A DNA stretch of 64,000 nucleotides from Comamonas koreensis (lineage in GTDB: Bacteria; Pseudomonadota; Gammaproteobacteria; Burkholderiales; Burkholderiaceae_C), in the NCBI RefSeq assembly GCF_021026195.1, contig NZ_JAJNCT010000009.1, positions 372,001 through 436,000 of the forward strand. The letters run 5' to 3'. The notes beneath the pieces were generated by a model, which ran no database searches, was not told where the DNA came from, and worked only from the letters and a program-made list of their open reading frames with translations. The translations under genes were made by a program, and so were the position numbers. Positions within the stretch are counted from its first letter, which is position 1. Every line of letters begins with the position of its first letter. Below, in pieces: positions 61,507-64,000 of this stretch.

Positions 61507-62457
61507 TCAATAGCCGGCGGCGGTCAAGGCTTCGCGGGTTGGCAAGCCTTCGGAGTCGCCCAGCACCTGCACCTGCAGCGCGCCAATCCAGCAGCCGCGC
61601 TTGACGGCATCGGCCACCGAGCGGCCATCGAGCAGGCCGCTGATGACGCCCACCGCAAAGGCATCGCCGGCGCCCACGGTGTCCACGACCTTCTCGACCG
61701 GGCAACCGGCCACATAGCCGGTACCGGCCTGGGCGTCATCGTAGTAGGCACCTTCTTCGCCGAGCTTGACGACCACCAGGCTGGCGCCCTGGTCGCGGTA
61801 GAACCGGGCCACCGCTTCGGGCGTCTTGTGGCCGGTCAGCAGCTCACCTTCGGCCAGGCCGGGGAAGACCCAGTCCGCACCAGCGGCCAGCGCATTGATC
61901 TCGCGGCGCATCGTGGCCTCGTCCTGCCACAGGGTGGGGCGCAGGTTGGGGTCAAAGGAGATGGTGCTGCCGGCAGCGCGGGCGATCTGCAGGGTACGCT
62001 GGGCAGTGGCCAGGCTGGTCTGCGAGATCGCGGCAAACACGCCGGTGGCATGCAGGTGGCGGGCCGAGGCCAGCCAGGGCTCGTCGATGTCGGCCGGGGT
62101 CATCAGGCTGGCGGCCGAGCCCTTGCGGTGGTATTCCACCTGCGGGTCGCTGCCGTCATCGGTACGGCCCTTGATCTGGAAGCCGGTCTTCTGCGCCGGG
62201 TCCAGCACCACATGCTCGCAGTGCACGCCTTCGCTCTTCATCTGGTTGATGAGGTAGCGCGCCATCGAATCGGCGCCCAGGCGGCTGGCCCAGTGGGTGT
62301 TGAAGCCCAGGCGCGCCAGGCCGGTGGCCACATTGATCTCGGCGCCCGCAATGCGCTTGGTGAAGAACTCGGCGTTCTCCAGCGGGCCGGCGCGGTCGGC
62401 GATCAGCAGCATCATGGCTTCGCCAAAGGTGGCGATGTCAAAGGTCTTGGTGGTCAT
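61507..62457 (-). CDS. kguK: 2-ketogluconate kinase (PfkB family)
   Basis: The 316-residue sugar kinase starts MTTKTFDIATFGEAMMLLIA; an upstream extension of 24 codons has no support. KRIAGAEINVATGLARLGFN (34-53) is the substrate-binding region, and DTVGAGDAFAVGVISGLLDG is the PfkB ATP/catalytic motif with its Asp. The long match in style to Pseudomonas KguK (QKTGFQIKGR, then VEYHRKGSAAS and ARHLHATGVF) supports 2-ketogluconate rather than KDG kinase, though the latter is close. It lies between kguE (46 bp) and kguD (23 bp). Confidence 0.88.
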   Translation of the reverse strand: MTTKTFDIATFGEAMMLLIADRAGPLENAEFFTKRIAGAEINVATGLARLGFNTHWASRLGADSMARYLINQMKSEGVHCEHVVLDPAQKTGFQIKGRTDDGSDPQVEYHRKGSAASLMTPADIDEPWLASARHLHATGVFAAISQTSLATAQRTLQIARAAGSTISFDPNLRPTLWQDEATMRREINALAAGADWVFPGLAEGELLTGHKTPEAVARFYRDQGASLVVVKLGEEGAYYDDAQAGTGYVAGCPVEKVVDTVGAGDAFAVGVISGLLDGRSVADAVKRGCWIGALQVQVLGDSEGLPTREALTAAGY

Positions 62458-62503
62458 GGCCGTGTCTCTCTTGAGTGCTGGTAGCTGTTGGTTTGTCGGT
62501 GAC

Positions 62504-63310
62504 TTAGCGGGCTTGCAGTGCGGTGGCATCGCGCAGCACGGCCAGCTCCTGCTGGGTGACGGCGACGAGGTCGTCGCCGATCAGTGGGTACTCGATGGCG
62601 CGGGGTGCATCGCTGGGCAGCGCGCGCAAAATGGCGCGCCAGGCGGCGGCCGATTCGGCCAGCGGCACTGCCACCCATTTGGTGGGCAGGCGTTGCACGC
62701 CCTTGGCATGCACATAGGCCACGCGGCTCCCAAACAGCTGGGCCGCTTGCAGTGCGCATTCGCCCAGGTAGTGCCAGTTGCCCATGTCAAAGGTCATCGG
62801 CAGCGGCAGGCCGGCGGCATCGGCCGCGGCAAAAAAGCGCTGCAGTGCCTGCACGGTGCCGGCGGCCGTGGTCTGGTCGTTTTCGATCAGCAGGGTCAGG
62901 CCCGCGCCCTCGATGGCGCTCTTCAGCGCCGCAAAGCCCTGGGCCGAATGCGCGACCGACTCGCTGGCAAAGCCGCCGATCGACATCTTGAGCCAGGTGG
63001 CGCCCAAGGTCTGGCTGGCGGCGATCGCGTGTTGTACGGCAGCGGTGTTCAGGTTGCCGTCCATCGCAAACAGCGGCTGGGGGCAGGAGTAGACCAGGTC
63101 CAGCTGGTGGTCGCGGCCATAGGCGGCCAGCGCGGGCAGCTCTTCGGCGGGGTTCAGCAGCAGCTCTTCGCGCACTTCATAGCCATTGGCACCGGCGCGG
63201 TGCGCGAGCTGGGCAAAGTAGAGCTGGCCGTGGCGGCGCACTTCGGCATTGCCAAAGGAGGTGAGGGAGATCAGGGCGGGCGAGCCCGCGTTTTGCAAAG
63301 ACAAGGCCAT
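62504..63310 (-). CDS. kguE: Sugar phosphate isomerase/epimerase KguE
   Basis: The 268-residue TIM-barrel protein (AP endonuclease family 2 fold) starts MALSLQNAGSPALISLTSFG. Metal ligand candidates are in LLIENDQTT, FDMGNWHYLG and YVHAKGVQRL, as in KguE and other xylose-isomerase-like epimerases. In Pseudomonas kguE opens the 2-ketogluconate operon kguE-kguK-kguT-kguD. Here E, K and D follow in that order without the KguT transporter. The exact reaction of KguE is poorly known. A 150-bp gap to the ABC ATPase likely holds the operon promoter. Confidence 0.87.
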   Translation of the reverse strand: MALSLQNAGSPALISLTSFGNAEVRRHGQLYFAQLAHRAGANGYEVREELLLNPAEELPALAAYGRDHQLDLVYSCPQPLFAMDGNLNTAAVQHAIAASQTLGATWLKMSIGGFASESVAHSAQGFAALKSAIEGAGLTLLIENDQTTAAGTVQALQRFFAAADAAGLPLPMTFDMGNWHYLGECALQAAQLFGSRVAYVHAKGVQRLPTKWVAVPLAESAAAWRAILRALPSDAPRAIEYPLIGDDLVAVTQQELAVLRDATALQAR

Positions 63311-63460
63311 GGTTGTTATGGGTGTTGGCCGTTGGCGCCCGCCGGCCGGCGGGGCGCTAGCAGCGATCAATGAAGTCGTTGTGCACAGTCTGCGGTGGCG
63401 GCATGGGCGCTGTGCAGGCCCGGGGCGTGGCGCTGGCGCGCGCCCCGCGCCGCCACACCA

Positions 63461-64000
63461 TCAATGGTTGCTAAGGATCTGGCCCAGGAACTGCTGGGTC
63501 TTCGGGTGTTGGGGGTTGTCAAAGAACGCAGCCGGTGGGCCTTGCTCGATGATCTTGCCGTCAGCCATGAAGATCACGCGGTCAGCCACGCTGCGGGCAA
63601 AGCCCATTTCATGGGTCACGCAGAGCATGGTCATGCCGTCTTCGGCCAGGCCGATCATGGTGTCCAGCACTTCCTTGACCATCTCGGGGTCGAGGGCCGA
63701 GGTGGGCTCGTCAAACAGCATGATCTTGGGGGCCATGCACAGCGCACGGGCAATGGCCACGCGCTGCTGCTGGCCGCCCGACAGCTGGCTGGGGTACTTG
63801 TTGGCCTGGTCCGGAATGCGCACCCGCGTGAGGTAGTGCATCGCGCGTTCCTGCGCCTCGGCCTTGCTCAGGCCGCGCGAGCGCATCGGCGCCAGCATGC
63901 AGTTCTCCACAATCGTCAGATGCGGGAACAGGTTGAACTGCTGGAACACCATGCCCACTTCCTTGCGGATGGTGTCAATGGCCTTGCTGTCACCGGTCAG
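63461..64000 (-). CDS. Polar amino-acid ABC transporter ATPase (GlnQ-like), partial
   Basis: The gene enters from beyond the right edge, so only the C-terminal 180 or so residues are visible. [17 protein letters not shown] contains the Q-loop, [15 protein letters not shown] is the ABC signature, [15 protein letters not shown] is Walker B and the D-loop, and [15 protein letters not shown] is the H-loop. The sequence style is that of GlnQ/HisP/ArtP-type ATPases. The permease and binding-protein genes should lie to the right. The end is 150 bp before kguE. Confidence 0.92.
   Translation of the reverse strand: MTGDSKAIDTIRKEVGMVFQQFNLFPHLTIVENCMLAPMRSRGLSKAEAQERAMHYLTRVRIPDQANKYPSQLSGGQQQRVAIARALCMAPKIMLFDEPTSALDPEMVKEVLDTMIGLAEDGMTMLCVTHEMGFARSVADRVIFMADGKIIEQGPPAAFFDNPQHPKTQQFLGQILSNH

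Noticed and set aside
61507..62457. Plain 2-dehydro-3-deoxygluconate kinase (KdgK)
   Set aside because: The PfkB family is shared, but the neighbours kguE and kguD and KguK-like internal segments favour 2-ketogluconate kinase.

Overview
High-GC Gram-negative chromosome, most likely a Comamonadaceae betaproteobacterium (Comamonas-like). This rests on protein flavour (GstA-type transferase, CueR/CopZ pair, PagL, short HPF, kguEKD order), on a family-typical intergenic repeat at 6.06-6.11 kb, and on a chromosomal par/mnmG/rsmG locus. No rRNA, tRNA, insertion sequence or CRISPR array was seen.

Layout. 0-2.9 kb: divergent MFS/AraC pair, a flavin-reductase-like protein and an acetyltransferase. 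3-13.9 kb: a surface-protein export locus. It holds a small secreted protein, a CsgG/HfaB-like lipoprotein and a 1003-residue repeat protein, arranged like the Caulobacter hfaABD holdfast-anchor genes. Divergent to it run a LuxR-type response regulator, a periplasmic peptide-binding-type protein and a hybrid histidine kinase; a second CsgG-like lipoprotein with a peptidoglycan-binding domain faces them. 14-20.8 kb: parB, a small hydrolase, parA, a LysE exporter, rsmG and mnmG, with three perfect parS sites. 20.9-24.4 kb: copper chaperone and CueR, rdgC, a Spy-like protein and PagL.

24.4-27.8 kb is gene-poor and carries ten perfect TTATCCACA DnaA boxes plus two TTATACACA boxes in two clusters, next to a TAG-trinucleotide (DnaA-trio-like) tract. 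I interpret this as oriC, split by a GC-rich segment. The nearby parS sites and the left-hand housekeeping genes, which are transcribed away from it, agree. A perfect LexA-type box with no clear gene lies just to its left.

27.8-35 kb: HPF, an acetyltransferase, a SlyD-type isomerase, 3-hydroxybutyrate dehydrogenase, a class A PBP, an LprI-like protein and a Fur-box-preceded siderophore-interacting protein. 35.3-42 kb: a large secreted Rhs protein whose C-terminal tip and five downstream small genes are strikingly AT-rich, resembling a polymorphic toxin with an immunity-gene array. 42-47.5 kb: DUF4178, DUF350, a membrane aminopropyltransferase and a Tat-exported FAD oxidoreductase. 48.4-58.5 kb: a ten-gene operon combining a C45 N-acyltransferase/amidohydrolase, an oligopeptide ABC importer, an esterase-like hydrolase, an amidase, a PaiB-like protein and an M23-like protein, divergent from a GntR-type regulator with two winged-helix domains. 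60.5-63.3 kb: kguE-kguK-kguD for 2-ketogluconate use, without the usual transporter. The window ends inside an amino-acid-type ABC ATPase.
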